Source of the DNA: Streptomyces longisporoflavus
GTDB taxonomy: Bacteria > Actinomycetota > Actinomycetes > Streptomycetales > Streptomycetaceae
Assembly (NCBI RefSeq): GCF_014649775.1
Contig: NZ_BMTR01000011.1
Location: 248,001 to 312,000, forward strand
Direction of reading: 5' to 3'
DNA length: 64,000 bases
Numbering within the stretch: the first letter of the stretch is position 1; every line of letters starts with the position of its first letter. Shown piece by piece: positions 41,814 through 50,207 of this stretch. A program made the position numbers and the translations under genes. The notes beneath the pieces are model-generated. The model made no database searches. It had not been told where the DNA came from and worked only from the letters and a program-made list of their open reading frames with translations.

Positions 41814-42629
41814 CTACACCGAAGCCGGCGTGGCCTCCGGCGCCGGCGCCTCCGCGGCGGCCGCGCGGCGGTCCTTCAGCTCCCTGCGCACCAGGACCAC
41901 CCAGCCGATGGGGACACCCGTGCAGAACAGCCACCACTGGACGGCGTACGCCATGTGCGGGCCGATGTCGCCGTGCTCGGGCTCGCCGATCAGCTGGGGG
42001 GAGTCCCCGGCGGGCTCCGGCGAGGTCAGCTCGACGTAGCCGCCGAGAACCTCCTTGCCGAGGCTGTGCGCCTGCTGCCCGCTGCTGATCAGCATGATCT
42101 GACGGTCCGGCAGTCCCCGGACGTCCTTGATGCCGCTCTGCGCGGACGTCTCGTCGGCCATCAGACGGCCGGTGACGGTGATCTTGCCCTTGGGCGGCGC
42201 GGGAACCTTCGGGAACTCGGTCTGCGGTCCGTTCGCCGGGATCCAGCCCCGGTTGACGAGCAGGACCTTGCCGTTGTCGAGGACGAACGGGGTCAGGACG
42301 TGGAAGCCGATCTCCTCGTCGGAGTTCGTGCGGCGCCGCACGACGACCTCGTCCTTGGTGTCGTACGTGCCGTGCGCGCTCACCCTGCGGTAGCGCTCGG
42401 AGTCCGCCACGGAGTGGCCGGGCGAGGTCAGCCGCTCGGCCGGGACCGGATCAGCGTCCAGCGCCTTCGAGATCTCCGCGTTCTGCGCCACGCGGTGCTC
42501 GTGGCGGTGCAACTGCCAGAAGCCCAGCTCGATCATCGTGGGGATGAGAACGAGGCCGATGAGGGTAAGGATCACCCACTGCCGGGTCAACAGGAAGCGG
42601 TACACCCCATGACGGTACAACTCGGCCAT
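41814..42629 (-). CDS. SURF1 family cytochrome oxidase assembly protein
   Basis: 271 residues, membrane helix at the N-terminus (QWVILTLIGLVLIPTMIELGFWQLHRHEHR) and one near the C-terminus (AYAVQWWLFCTGVPIGWVVLVRRELKD), with the exported loop between containing VLLVNRGWIPANGP. SURF1 helps insert heme a into cytochrome c oxidase. ATG 42629 is used; GTG 42638 is in frame. Confidence 0.9.
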   Translation of the reverse strand: MAELYRHGVYRFLLTRQWVILTLIGLVLIPTMIELGFWQLHRHEHRVAQNAEISKALDADPVPAERLTSPGHSVADSERYRRVSAHGTYDTKDEVVVRRRTNSDEEIGFHVLTPFVLDNGKVLLVNRGWIPANGPQTEFPKVPAPPKGKITVTGRLMADETSAQSGIKDVRGLPDRQIMLISSGQQAHSLGKEVLGGYVELTSPEPAGDSPQLIGEPEHGDIGPHMAYAVQWWLFCTGVPIGWVVLVRRELKDRRAAAAEAPAPEATPASV

Positions 42630-42689
42630 GGGGTGCACAGGAGTGGGGTGCTTCGGGCGGTGGTCAGGGGCCGTGCGCCGGAGTCCGGG

Positions 42690-42923
42690 TCACACCCTGT
42701 CGACGATGCCCACCTGCCCCTCCGCGCGCGAGCAGTGCGCACCGCAGTACCACTTCCCCTCCACCTCCACGCCCTGTCCGATGATCCGGCACCGGCAGTG
42801 CTCACAGATGGGCGCCATCCGGTGAATGGCGCAGGAGAAGCAGTCGAAGACGTGCACGGCGCCTTGCGCGTGCACCTCGAAGGACATGCCGTAGTCGTTT
42901 CCGCAGACCTCGCAACGTGCCAT
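42690..42923 (-). CDS. Small cysteine-rich zinc-ribbon-like protein
   Basis: 77 residues with Cys/His pairs: CEVCGNDY, CFSCAIHRMAP, CEHCRCRIIGQG and YCGAHCS, giving at least two metal sites like a LIM or double zinc ribbon. Function unknown; conserved in actinobacteria as far as I recall. ATG 42923. The gene follows SURF1-side DNA but does not overlap it. Confidence 0.75.
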   Translation of the reverse strand: MARCEVCGNDYGMSFEVHAQGAVHVFDCFSCAIHRMAPICEHCRCRIIGQGVEVEGKWYCGAHCSRAEGQVGIVDRV

Positions 42924-43013
42924 GCGCCACAGGGTGGGACGCGAGGCGCCCGCATGCGAGCAAGCAGGCGGTAGCCGGGCCGACAATCACCCGTCTGACG
43001 CCCGCCGGGCGGC

Positions 43014-44018
43014 TCAGCCCTCCGCCGCCGGAGCGACGTCCTGGAGAAGCTGGCCGAACGCGGCCTCGTCTATGACGGGCGTGCCGAAGGAGCGCGCCTT
43101 CACGGTCTTGGAGGTGCCCGAATCCGGGTCGTTCGTGACGAGCAGGCTGGTCAGCCGGGACAGGCTGGTCGCGATGTGCAGACCGGCCTCGACCGCCCGG
43201 TCCTCCAGGAGCTCGCGCTCGACGGAGGTGTCGCCGGAGAACGCGACACGCATGCCCTGTTGGAGTGGTTTGCCCGGTTCGTACCGACCCGGGTTGGGGT
43301 ACGGGCAGGCGGGCCGCTTGCGCGAGGGGCGCCAACTTCCCGGACCGGACGACGAGTACGACGAGTACGAGGAGCCCGGCCCGGGCTGGCGGACGATCCG
43401 GGGCGCGCCGTCGGACCACTCGGTGAGCGGGAGGCACTCCAGGAGCGGCAGCCGCACCCCGCCGCCGGCCGCGGCCTTGAGGCTGGGGCGGAACGCCTCG
43501 GCGAGCACGCGCGCGTCGTCGAGGGCGTTGTGCGCCTGGCGCTGCTCGACGCCGAAGTGCGCGGCGAGCGACTCCAGCTTGTGGTTGGGCAGCGGGAGCC
43601 GCAGCTCCTTGGAGAGCGCGATGGTGCACAGGCGCTGGCGCACGGGCGCGGTGAGCTCCGCGCGTGCGTACTCCCTGGCGATCATCGACCAGTCGAATAC
43701 GGCGTTGTGGGCGACCAGGACGCGGTCGGCGAGACGCGCGGCGAACTCGTCGGCGATGTCCTTGAAGAGGGGCGCGTCCGCGAGGAGCTCGGTGGTGAGG
43801 CCGTGGATCCATACGGGGCCGGGATCGCGCTGGGGGTTGACCAGCGTGTACCAGTGGTCCTCCACCTCGCCCCGGGCGTCCAGGCGGTAGACGGCAGCCG
43901 ACACTATGCGGTCGTCGCGGGCGAGGCCCGTGGTCTCGACGTCGACGACCGCGTACCCCGTTGGGTACGCGGCCGGCCAGGTGGCTGCGGACGCTGCGGT
44001 CGTCTGGTCTTCGAGCAT
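43014..44018 (-). CDS. DEDDh 3'-5' exonuclease with C-terminal BRCT-like domain
   Basis: 334 residues. N-terminal epsilon-like exonuclease: AVVDVETTGL (D-x-E), IHGLTTELL, VAHNAVFDWSMI (the second D), and AHNALDDARVLAEAF (H and D). After a Ser/Tyr/Pro-rich linker (SSYSSYSSSGPGS) comes a BRCT-like domain (MRVAFSGDTSVERELLEDRAVEAGLHIATSLSRLTSLLVTNDPDSGTSK) as in NAD-dependent ligases. It likely trims DNA ends or aids repair. ATG 44018. Confidence 0.9.
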   Translation of the reverse strand: MLEDQTTAASAATWPAAYPTGYAVVDVETTGLARDDRIVSAAVYRLDARGEVEDHWYTLVNPQRDPGPVWIHGLTTELLADAPLFKDIADEFAARLADRVLVAHNAVFDWSMIAREYARAELTAPVRQRLCTIALSKELRLPLPNHKLESLAAHFGVEQRQAHNALDDARVLAEAFRPSLKAAAGGGVRLPLLECLPLTEWSDGAPRIVRQPGPGSSYSSYSSSGPGSWRPSRKRPACPYPNPGRYEPGKPLQQGMRVAFSGDTSVERELLEDRAVEAGLHIATSLSRLTSLLVTNDPDSGTSKTVKARSFGTPVIDEAAFGQLLQDVAPAAEG

Positions 44019-44078
44019 GGTCCATGAGGATACGGGCCGCGACTGACAGTCAGCTCCCCGGTCCTGTGCGCGGGTCGG

Positions 44079-44762
44079 TCACTTGGCCGGTTCGGTCGCC
44101 GGAGGCGGGGGCCCCGGGGTGAGAAGTCCGGACACCAGTGCGGTCACCGACACGGTGAACAGTGTCTCGGGGTCGGCGGGCCGGGCGAGGGCGCGGGCGA
44201 GTGCCGGATCCTGCTCGGCCGTCTGCCCGCCCCACAGCTCCTCCTCGCCGGGCCGCTGTACGGGCGCGCGTTCGCGGTACCGCTCGACCAGGAGGTGGCC
44301 GACGACGTGGACCTGTACGGCGCGTACGGCGTCGGCGGCGCGGGTGCCGCGCAGGCCCGCCGCGTGCACCTCGTGGACGAGGACCTGCTGGGCGGGCAGG
44401 AACATCCGCTCGGTGAGGCCGCGTTCGTGCACCATCGCGACGAGGTGCGGGTGGCCGCGCAGCTGCCGGCGCAGGGCGCGCGCCACGGAGACGATGCGTC
44501 GCTCGGGGGTGCGGCCGGCGGGCCGGATGGCGCCGAGGTCGGCCAGGGTGCGCTCTACGAGGGCGTCGAGGAGCGACTCGCGGTTGCCGACGTGCCAGTA
44601 GATCGAGGTGACGGCGGTGCCGAGTTCGGCGGCGAGCCTGCGCATCGTCAGGGCCCCGGGGCCGTGCTGCTTCACGAGGGCCGTGGCGGCGGCGAGGACC
44701 TGCTCCCGGTCGAGATGCCCGCGTTCCCGGTCCGGATGCGTACGCGTCTCTTCACTCTTCAC
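44079..44762 (-). CDS. TetR family transcriptional regulator
   Basis: 227 residues. The N-terminal helix-turn-helix is REQVLAAATALVKQHGPGALTMRRLAAELGTAVTSIYWHVGNRESLLDAL, of TetR class with a TetR_C-like ligand domain behind it. GTG 44762 lies close to AGGAG. Divergent from the decarboxylase operon; a palindrome TGTAAC-TGT-GTTACA lies ten bases upstream of its start and is the probable operator. Ligand unknown. Confidence 0.9.
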   Translation of the reverse strand: MKSEETRTHPDRERGHLDREQVLAAATALVKQHGPGALTMRRLAAELGTAVTSIYWHVGNRESLLDALVERTLADLGAIRPAGRTPERRIVSVARALRRQLRGHPHLVAMVHERGLTERMFLPAQQVLVHEVHAAGLRGTRAADAVRAVQVHVVGHLLVERYRERAPVQRPGEEELWGGQTAEQDPALARALARPADPETLFTVSVTALVSGLLTPGPPPPATEPAK

Positions 44763-44771
44763 GACTCCTGT

Positions 44772-44786
44772 TGTAACTGTGTTACA
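44772..44786. promoter_or_regulatory. TetR operator candidate
   Basis: TGTAAC-TGT-GTTACA, a perfect 15-bp inverted repeat in the 82-bp gap between the TetR gene and the decarboxylase operon; it could shut both divergent promoters. Confidence 0.7.
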
Positions 44787-44844
44787 GAACCGCCCGCAAG
44801 ACCTCTTGTAGTCCTGTCGGAGTCCTGACGAAGGGTGGTACGGC

Positions 44845-45642
44845 ATGGCACGCGTACGGTATGGAGCGCGCACCGAGGCGGAGATCGCCGCGGCGCGCGC
44901 CGCGAGTTCGAAGCTGCCCGACATCTGGTCCACCGGTGTGGTGGCCGTCTGGGAGAGCGACCCGGATGCGGTGGCGGCCGTCCTGCCACCTCCGCTGAAG
45001 CCCGGCAGCCGGCCGCTGGTGCGGGCCAACATCAGCAAGGTCGACCTGCCCGGCTATCCGCTCGGCGCGGGTTCGGTGGCCGTCGCCGCCGAGCACCAGG
45101 GGGTGCGGGGCTGGTATCCCCTTGTCATGCCGATGACCCACGAGCGGGCGCTGATCGGCGGGCGCGAGGTCTTCGGGGAGCCGAAGAAGCTGGGCGAGGT
45201 CGAGGTGGAGCGCGACGGCCTGGTCGTCCGGGCCTGGCTGGCCCGGCACGGCATCGCCTTCGTGGAGGTGCGCGGCGCCGTCAACGGAGCCCTGCCGATT
45301 CCGGAGCCGGTCCGGAAGACGGACTTCTACTTCAAGTTCCTGCCCGCGGTGGACGGTTCGGGCTTCGACGCGGATCCGGTGCTCGTGCACTGCGTGCGCA
45401 ACGAGAAGGTGCGCAAGCTGGAGGGCATCACCGGGGACGTCGTGCTGCGCGAGTCGATGTACGACCCCGTCGCCGACCTCCCCGTACACGCGGTCGTCGA
45501 GATCACCGTCGGCGAGAAGACCACCGACCAGCGGGGCCGGGTGGCCGAGCGCGTCAGCGCGCAGGCGCTCCTGCCGTACATCCACCAGCGCTACGACGAC
45601 CCGCAGCAGATCCTCGACGGGCCGCCCGAGGGGAGCGTCTGA
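44845..45642 (+). CDS. Acetoacetate decarboxylase family protein
   Basis: 265 residues. The ADC fold is shown by YPLVMPMTHERALIGGREVFGEPKKLGEVEVERDG, with the Schiff-base lysine pair K114-K115 (K115-K116 in clostridial ADC). It could decarboxylate a beta-keto acid or act as a lyase or aldolase, as other family members do. ATG 44845 begins a four-gene operon with an SDR and two amidohydrolases, controlled by the divergent TetR. Confidence 0.9.
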   Translation: MARVRYGARTEAEIAAARAASSKLPDIWSTGVVAVWESDPDAVAAVLPPPLKPGSRPLVRANISKVDLPGYPLGAGSVAVAAEHQGVRGWYPLVMPMTHERALIGGREVFGEPKKLGEVEVERDGLVVRAWLARHGIAFVEVRGAVNGALPIPEPVRKTDFYFKFLPAVDGSGFDADPVLVHCVRNEKVRKLEGITGDVVLRESMYDPVADLPVHAVVEITVGEKTTDQRGRVAERVSAQALLPYIHQRYDDPQQILDGPPEGSV

Positions 45643-45643
45643 G

Positions 45644-46528
45644 ATGGAGTTGCGGGAAGGGCAGGTCGCCGTCGTCACGGGCGCGGCGAGCGGAATCGGC
45701 CTCGCGATGGCGCGGCGGTTCGCGGCGGACGGCCTGAAGGTGGTCCTCGCGGACGTCGAAGAGGGCGCCCTGGAGAAGGCGGCGGCCGGGCTGCGCGAGG
45801 ACGGGGCGAGCGTGCACGCGCGCGTGGTCGACGTCGGCTCGCGCGAGCAGGTCTTCGCCCTCGCCGAAGCGGCGTACGAGAAGTTCGGCGCCGTCCATGT
45901 GCTGTGCAACAACGCGGGTGTCGGCTCCGGCGCAGAGGGCCGCATGTGGGAGCACGAGCCGAACGACTGGAAGTGGGCGTTCGAGGTCAATGTGTGGGGC
46001 GTCTTCCACGGCATCCAGGCGTTCGTGCCCCGGATGATCGAGGGCGGCGAGCCCGGCCATGTCGTCAACACGTCCTCCGGCGACGGCGGCATCGCACCGC
46101 TGCCGACGGCGTCCGTGTACGCGGTCACCAAGGCGGCCGTCGTGACGATGACGGAGTCCCTGTACGCGCATCTGAAGGCGGAGCACGCGCGCGTGGGCGC
46201 CTCCGTGCTCTTCCCGGGGCCGCACATGCTGCGCACGGGCCTGTGGGAGTCGCACCGCAACCGCCCCGACCGCTATGCCAAGTCCCGCCCCCGCAAGACC
46301 CCTTACCGCAGCCTCGACCAGTGGGAAGCCGCGATGAAGGACGCGGGCCGCGAGGTGGAGTTCACGCCCGTCGAGCAGGTGGCGGACTTCGTGGCGGAGG
46401 GGATAGCGGCCGACCGCTTCTGGCTGCTCCCGGAGAGCGAGCACAGCGACCGGCAGATCAAGGCCAGGTCGCGGTCGATGCTGGACCGCGCGGACCCGGC
46501 GTATCTGGAGAGCTTCATTCTGGACTGA
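45644..46528 (+). CDS. SDR family dehydrogenase
   Basis: 294 residues, classical short-chain dehydrogenase: cofactor loop VTGAASGIGLAMAR, D in VVLADVEEG suggests NAD(H), NNAG in VLCNNAGVGSG, catalytic S in NTSSGDGG and Y-x-x-x-K in VYAVTKAAV. The long tail after residue 220 fits a bulky substrate. ATG 45644 is two bases after the ADC-like stop. It probably oxidises a hydroxyl group of the pathway substrate. Confidence 0.92.
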   Translation: MELREGQVAVVTGAASGIGLAMARRFAADGLKVVLADVEEGALEKAAAGLREDGASVHARVVDVGSREQVFALAEAAYEKFGAVHVLCNNAGVGSGAEGRMWEHEPNDWKWAFEVNVWGVFHGIQAFVPRMIEGGEPGHVVNTSSGDGGIAPLPTASVYAVTKAAVVTMTESLYAHLKAEHARVGASVLFPGPHMLRTGLWESHRNRPDRYAKSRPRKTPYRSLDQWEAAMKDAGREVEFTPVEQVADFVAEGIAADRFWLLPESEHSDRQIKARSRSMLDRADPAYLESFILD

Positions 46529-46538
46529 AGGGCACGTG

Positions 46539-47831
46539 ATGACCGACCAGGATCCCTACCTGATCATCTCCTCCGACTGCCACGCCGGGCTCCCCACCGA
46601 GGAGTACCGGCCCTATCTCGACAGCCGCTTCCACCGGGACTTCGACCAGTTCCTGGGGGAGCGCGACGCCCGCCGCGAGGAGGCGACGCGGCTCGGTATC
46701 CGCAACGACGCGTTCGCCGCCAAGTGGTTCGAGGACAACGAGGAGGGCCTGCGCGGCGGCTGGGAGACCGCGCAGCGCCTCAAGGAGCTCGACGGCGACG
46801 GGGTGGCCGCCGAGGTCGTCTTCCCCGACGCGGACGCCGTCGACAGCCAGACGGCGGCGCCCTTCGGGGTGGGCCTCGGGCTCTCCGGTGACCAGGACCC
46901 GGAGCTCGGCATGGCGGGCGCGCAGGCGCACAACCGCTGGCTGGCCGAGTTCGTGTCCGAGCACCCCGAACGGCACTGCGGGGTCGCGCTGTTGCCCGTC
47001 ACGGGCGAGGTCGACCGGGTCGTCGCCGAGGTCCACCGGGCCAAGGAGTCCGGGCTCGGCGCGCTGATGATCCCCTCCATGTGGGTCGACAAGGCGCCCT
47101 ACCACGACCGGCGTTACGACCCCGTGTGGGCGGCGGCGGCCGAGTGCGCGATGCCGGTGATGACCCACTCCGGGGCGGCGCCCCGCCATGAGTACGGCGA
47201 CCATCTGGGGATCTACGTCTCCGAAGTGACCTGGTGGCCCGCGCGGCCGCTGTGGTTCATGCTCTGGTCGGGCGTCTTCGAGCGTCATCCGGGGCTGAAG
47301 TTCGGCGTCGCGGAGTCCGGTTGCTGGTGGCTGCCGAATCTCCTGTGGTTCATGGACCGCCTCTACCTGGGCGCGCACGGCGGCAAGAAGCTCTCCCCGT
47401 TCGCCGAGCTCAAGCGGCCCCCGCACGAGTACCTGGACCGGCAGATCTTCGTCTGCGCCACCAACACCAAGCGCCGCGAACTCGCCCAGCGCTACGAGAT
47501 CGGCGTCGACAACATCCTCTGGGGCAGCGACTTCCCGCACCCCGAAGGCACCTGGCCCGACACGCGCGCGTGGCTGAAGAAAACCTTCCACGACATCCCG
47601 GTGGGGGAGACCCGCCGGATGCTGGGTCTCGCGGCGGCCGACGTCTTCGGCTTCGACACCGCGAAGCTGGTGCCGCTGGCCCGCCGTATCGGCCCCACGC
47701 CCGCCGACCTCGGGCAGGAGGCCGACGCCGCGGGCCAGGCGGCCGTAGAGGCGTCCTGGGCGCGCTCGCGCGAGGTCGGACGCCACTGGCTGACCGACCA
47801 CGACTTCCCGGTACTGGGGGCACAGACATGA
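46539..47831 (+). CDS. Amidohydrolase_2 family enzyme, first copy
   Basis: 430 residues, metal-dependent TIM barrel. Metal and active-site residues are suggested by SSDCHAGLPTEEY, VMTHSGAAPRHEYG, and WGSDFPHPEGTWPDT. The family includes decarboxylases (ACMSD, gamma-resorcylate) and hydrolases; no clear call. ATG 46539 (GTG 46536 also possible). Paralogue of the next gene, with ATGA overlap. Confidence 0.87.
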   Translation: MTDQDPYLIISSDCHAGLPTEEYRPYLDSRFHRDFDQFLGERDARREEATRLGIRNDAFAAKWFEDNEEGLRGGWETAQRLKELDGDGVAAEVVFPDADAVDSQTAAPFGVGLGLSGDQDPELGMAGAQAHNRWLAEFVSEHPERHCGVALLPVTGEVDRVVAEVHRAKESGLGALMIPSMWVDKAPYHDRRYDPVWAAAAECAMPVMTHSGAAPRHEYGDHLGIYVSEVTWWPARPLWFMLWSGVFERHPGLKFGVAESGCWWLPNLLWFMDRLYLGAHGGKKLSPFAELKRPPHEYLDRQIFVCATNTKRRELAQRYEIGVDNILWGSDFPHPEGTWPDTRAWLKKTFHDIPVGETRRMLGLAAADVFGFDTAKLVPLARRIGPTPADLGQEADAAGQAAVEASWARSREVGRHWLTDHDFPVLGAQT

Positions 47832-49132
47832 CCGAAGACATGACAGAGGGCGCGGCAGAGGAGCCCGGCACGGCAGAGGGCGCGGCAGAGGGCACGGCAG
47901 AGGAGCGCTACACCGTCATCTCCGCGGACTGCCACGCGGGCGCCGATCTCCTCGACTACAAGCCCTACTTGGCCTCCGCCCACCACGACGCGTTCGACGC
48001 GTGGGCGGCCACCTACGTCAATCCGTACGAGGACCTGCTCGCCGACACCGCCGACCGCAATTGGAACTCGGACCGCCGATTGGCCGATCTGGAGCGGGAC
48101 GGCATCGTCGGCGAGGTCGTCTTCCCGAACACCATCCCGCCCTTCTTCCCGAGCGCCTCCCTGATGGCACCGGCGCCGACGCGTGCGGAGTTCGAGCAGC
48201 GCTGGGCGGGCCTGCGCGCCCACAACCGCTGGCTCGCCGACTTCTGCGCGGCGGCTCCGGGGCGCAGGGCGGGCGTCTTCCAGATCCTCCTGAACGACGT
48301 GGACGAGGCCGTCAAGGAGATCCACCGGGCCGCCGACGCGGGCCTGAACGGCGGCCTTCTGCTGCCCGGCACACCGCCGGGCAGCGGACTCGCTGAGCTC
48401 TACTCGGCCACGTACGACCCGATCTGGGCGGCCTGCGCCGAGCGCGGCGTACCGGTCAACCACCATGCGGGATCGGCCTCGCCGCCGCTCGGGGAGGAAC
48501 CGGCCGCGCGGGCCGTCTTCATGGTGGAGACGACGTGGTTCTCGCACCGGGCCCTGTGGCACCTGGTGTTCGGCGGCGCCTTCCGCCGCCACCCCGAGCT
48601 GCGGCTCGTGCTCACGGAGCAGGGCTCGGGCTGGATCCCCGGCGTGCTCGACATGCTGGACTACTACCACGGGCGGCTTGTCGCGGCGGCCTCGAAGACG
48701 GGGGCGGGCGGTACGGCGGAGTCGAAGTTCGGTGCGGGGCTCGCCGACGCGATGGGCAAGGGTCCCTCCGAGGTCTGGCGCGACAACTGCTTCGTCGGCG
48801 CGAGTTTCATGCGCCCGCACGAGGCGCGGATGAGGGACCGGATCGGCATCGACAAGATCATGTGGGGCAGCGACTACCCGCACGACGAAGGCACGCACCC
48901 GTACTCGCGCGAAGGACTCCGCATCGCCTACGCGGGCCTCCCGAAGGACGAGATCGCGGCCATGGTCGGCGGCAACGCGGCCCGTGTCTACGGCTTCGAC
49001 CTGGAGCGGCTCGGGGAGGTCGCCGCGCGCGTGGGACCGACGGTCCGGGAGCTGGAGGAGCCCCTCAAGGAGACCCCGGCCGGCGCGACGAGCCCGGTGT
49101 TCGCTCCCGGAGGGTCGGCGCGCGTCTGGTGA
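47828..49132 (+). CDS. Amidohydrolase_2 family enzyme, second copy
   Basis: 434 residues, same fold and order as the previous protein: ISADCHAGADLLDY, VNHHAGSASPP, WGSDYPHDEGTHPYSREG. Its first 25 residues are an acidic repeat (EGAAE/EGTAEE). Having two paralogues side by side suggests a heteromer or two related steps. It starts within the previous stop (ATGA) and is followed by a strong hairpin. Confidence 0.87.
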   Translation: MTEDMTEGAAEEPGTAEGAAEGTAEERYTVISADCHAGADLLDYKPYLASAHHDAFDAWAATYVNPYEDLLADTADRNWNSDRRLADLERDGIVGEVVFPNTIPPFFPSASLMAPAPTRAEFEQRWAGLRAHNRWLADFCAAAPGRRAGVFQILLNDVDEAVKEIHRAADAGLNGGLLLPGTPPGSGLAELYSATYDPIWAACAERGVPVNHHAGSASPPLGEEPAARAVFMVETTWFSHRALWHLVFGGAFRRHPELRLVLTEQGSGWIPGVLDMLDYYHGRLVAAASKTGAGGTAESKFGAGLADAMGKGPSEVWRDNCFVGASFMRPHEARMRDRIGIDKIMWGSDYPHDEGTHPYSREGLRIAYAGLPKDEIAAMVGGNAARVYGFDLERLGEVAARVGPTVRELEEPLKETPAGATSPVFAPGGSARVW

Positions 49133-49157
49133 AGTCGCGCGCGGCGCCGAACCGCAT

Positions 49158-49186
49158 GGCGATCTCCGCTTTTGGCGGAGATCGCC
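49158..49186 (+). terminator. Terminator after the amidohydrolase operon
   Basis: Perfect 12-bp stem GGCGATCTCCGC / GCGGAGATCGCC with a 5-base TTTTG loop, 26 bp past the stop. Confidence 0.7.
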
Positions 49187-49268
49187 AACATCCGCTTCTT
49201 TACCACCGGTAATACTTGTCGGTAACTACGTCTAGCGGCGGCCGACGACGGGCCCTTACGGTGCACGC

Positions 49269-50207
49269 ATGCCGCCGAACCTGCCCGATGTCGTGCTGTG
49301 GTCCATACCTGCATTCGTGCTGCTCACCGTCGTGGAGATCGTGAGCGTGCGGATCCATCCTGCCGCCGACGGGGCCGAAGCCGGGTACGAGGCGAAGGAC
49401 GCCGCCACCTCCATCACCATGGGGCTCGGCAGTCTCGTCTTCGACCTCCTGTGGAAGATCCCCATCGTCGCGATCTACACGGCGGTCTACGCGCTGACGC
49501 CGCTGCACATCCCCGTCCTGTGGTGGACGATCCCGCTGATGCTGCTCGCGCAGGACTTCTTCTACTACTGGTCGCACCGCGGGCACCACGTCATCCGCAT
49601 CCTGTGGGCCTGCCACGTCGTGCATCACTCCAGCCGCAAGTTCAACCTCACGACGGCGCTGCGCCAGCCCTGGACGAGCCTGACCGTCTGGCCGTTCTAC
49701 GTCCCGCTGATCGCACTCGGCGTGCATCCCGCGGCGCTCGCGTTCTGCTCGTCGGCGAACCTCGTCTACCAGTTCTGGATCCACACCGAGCGCATCGGCA
49801 AGCTGCCGCGCCCCTTCGAGTTCGTCTTCAACACCCCCTCACACCACCGCGTCCACCACGCGTCGCAGGGCGGCTACCTGGACCGGAACTTCGGCGGCAT
49901 CCTGATCATCTGGGACCGCGTGTTCGGCTCCTGGGTGGCGGAGACGGACCGCCCGGTCTACGGCCTCACGAAGAACATCACCACGTACAACCCGCTGCGG
50001 GTGGCCACACACGAGTACGTGGCGATCGCCAAGGACATCAGGCGGGCGACGACTTGGCGCGAACGGGGCGGGCGGCTGTTCCGCGGCCCGGGCTGGCAAC
50101 CGCAGGCACCCGCGGCACCACAACCGGCACCACAACCGGCACCACAACCGGCACCGGAGCCGGCGACGGAGCACACACCGGAGCCGGCGACGGAGAGCGC
50201 GGCGTGA
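49269..50207 (+). CDS. Sterol desaturase/fatty acid hydroxylase family membrane protein
   Basis: 312 residues, about four membrane helices with the di-iron histidine boxes: HRGHHVI, HVVHHSS and HHRVHHAS, as in alkylglycerol monooxygenase and carotenoid or sterol hydroxylases. It likely hydroxylates a lipid with O2. The last 35 residues are PQPA repeats from a 12-bp tandem repeat. ATG 49269. Its stop overlaps the GTG of the next gene (GTGA). Confidence 0.9.
   Translation: MPPNLPDVVLWSIPAFVLLTVVEIVSVRIHPAADGAEAGYEAKDAATSITMGLGSLVFDLLWKIPIVAIYTAVYALTPLHIPVLWWTIPLMLLAQDFFYYWSHRGHHVIRILWACHVVHHSSRKFNLTTALRQPWTSLTVWPFYVPLIALGVHPAALAFCSSANLVYQFWIHTERIGKLPRPFEFVFNTPSHHRVHHASQGGYLDRNFGGILIIWDRVFGSWVAETDRPVYGLTKNITTYNPLRVATHEYVAIAKDIRRATTWRERGGRLFRGPGWQPQAPAAPQPAPQPAPQPAPEPATEHTPEPATESAA
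50114..50161 (+). repeat. 12-bp tandem repeat in the desaturase C-terminus
   Basis: GGCACCACAACC three times exactly and once changed (GGCACCGGAGCC), encoding A-P-Q-P units, followed by two copies of ACCGGAGCCGGCGACGGAG. Confidence 0.8.
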
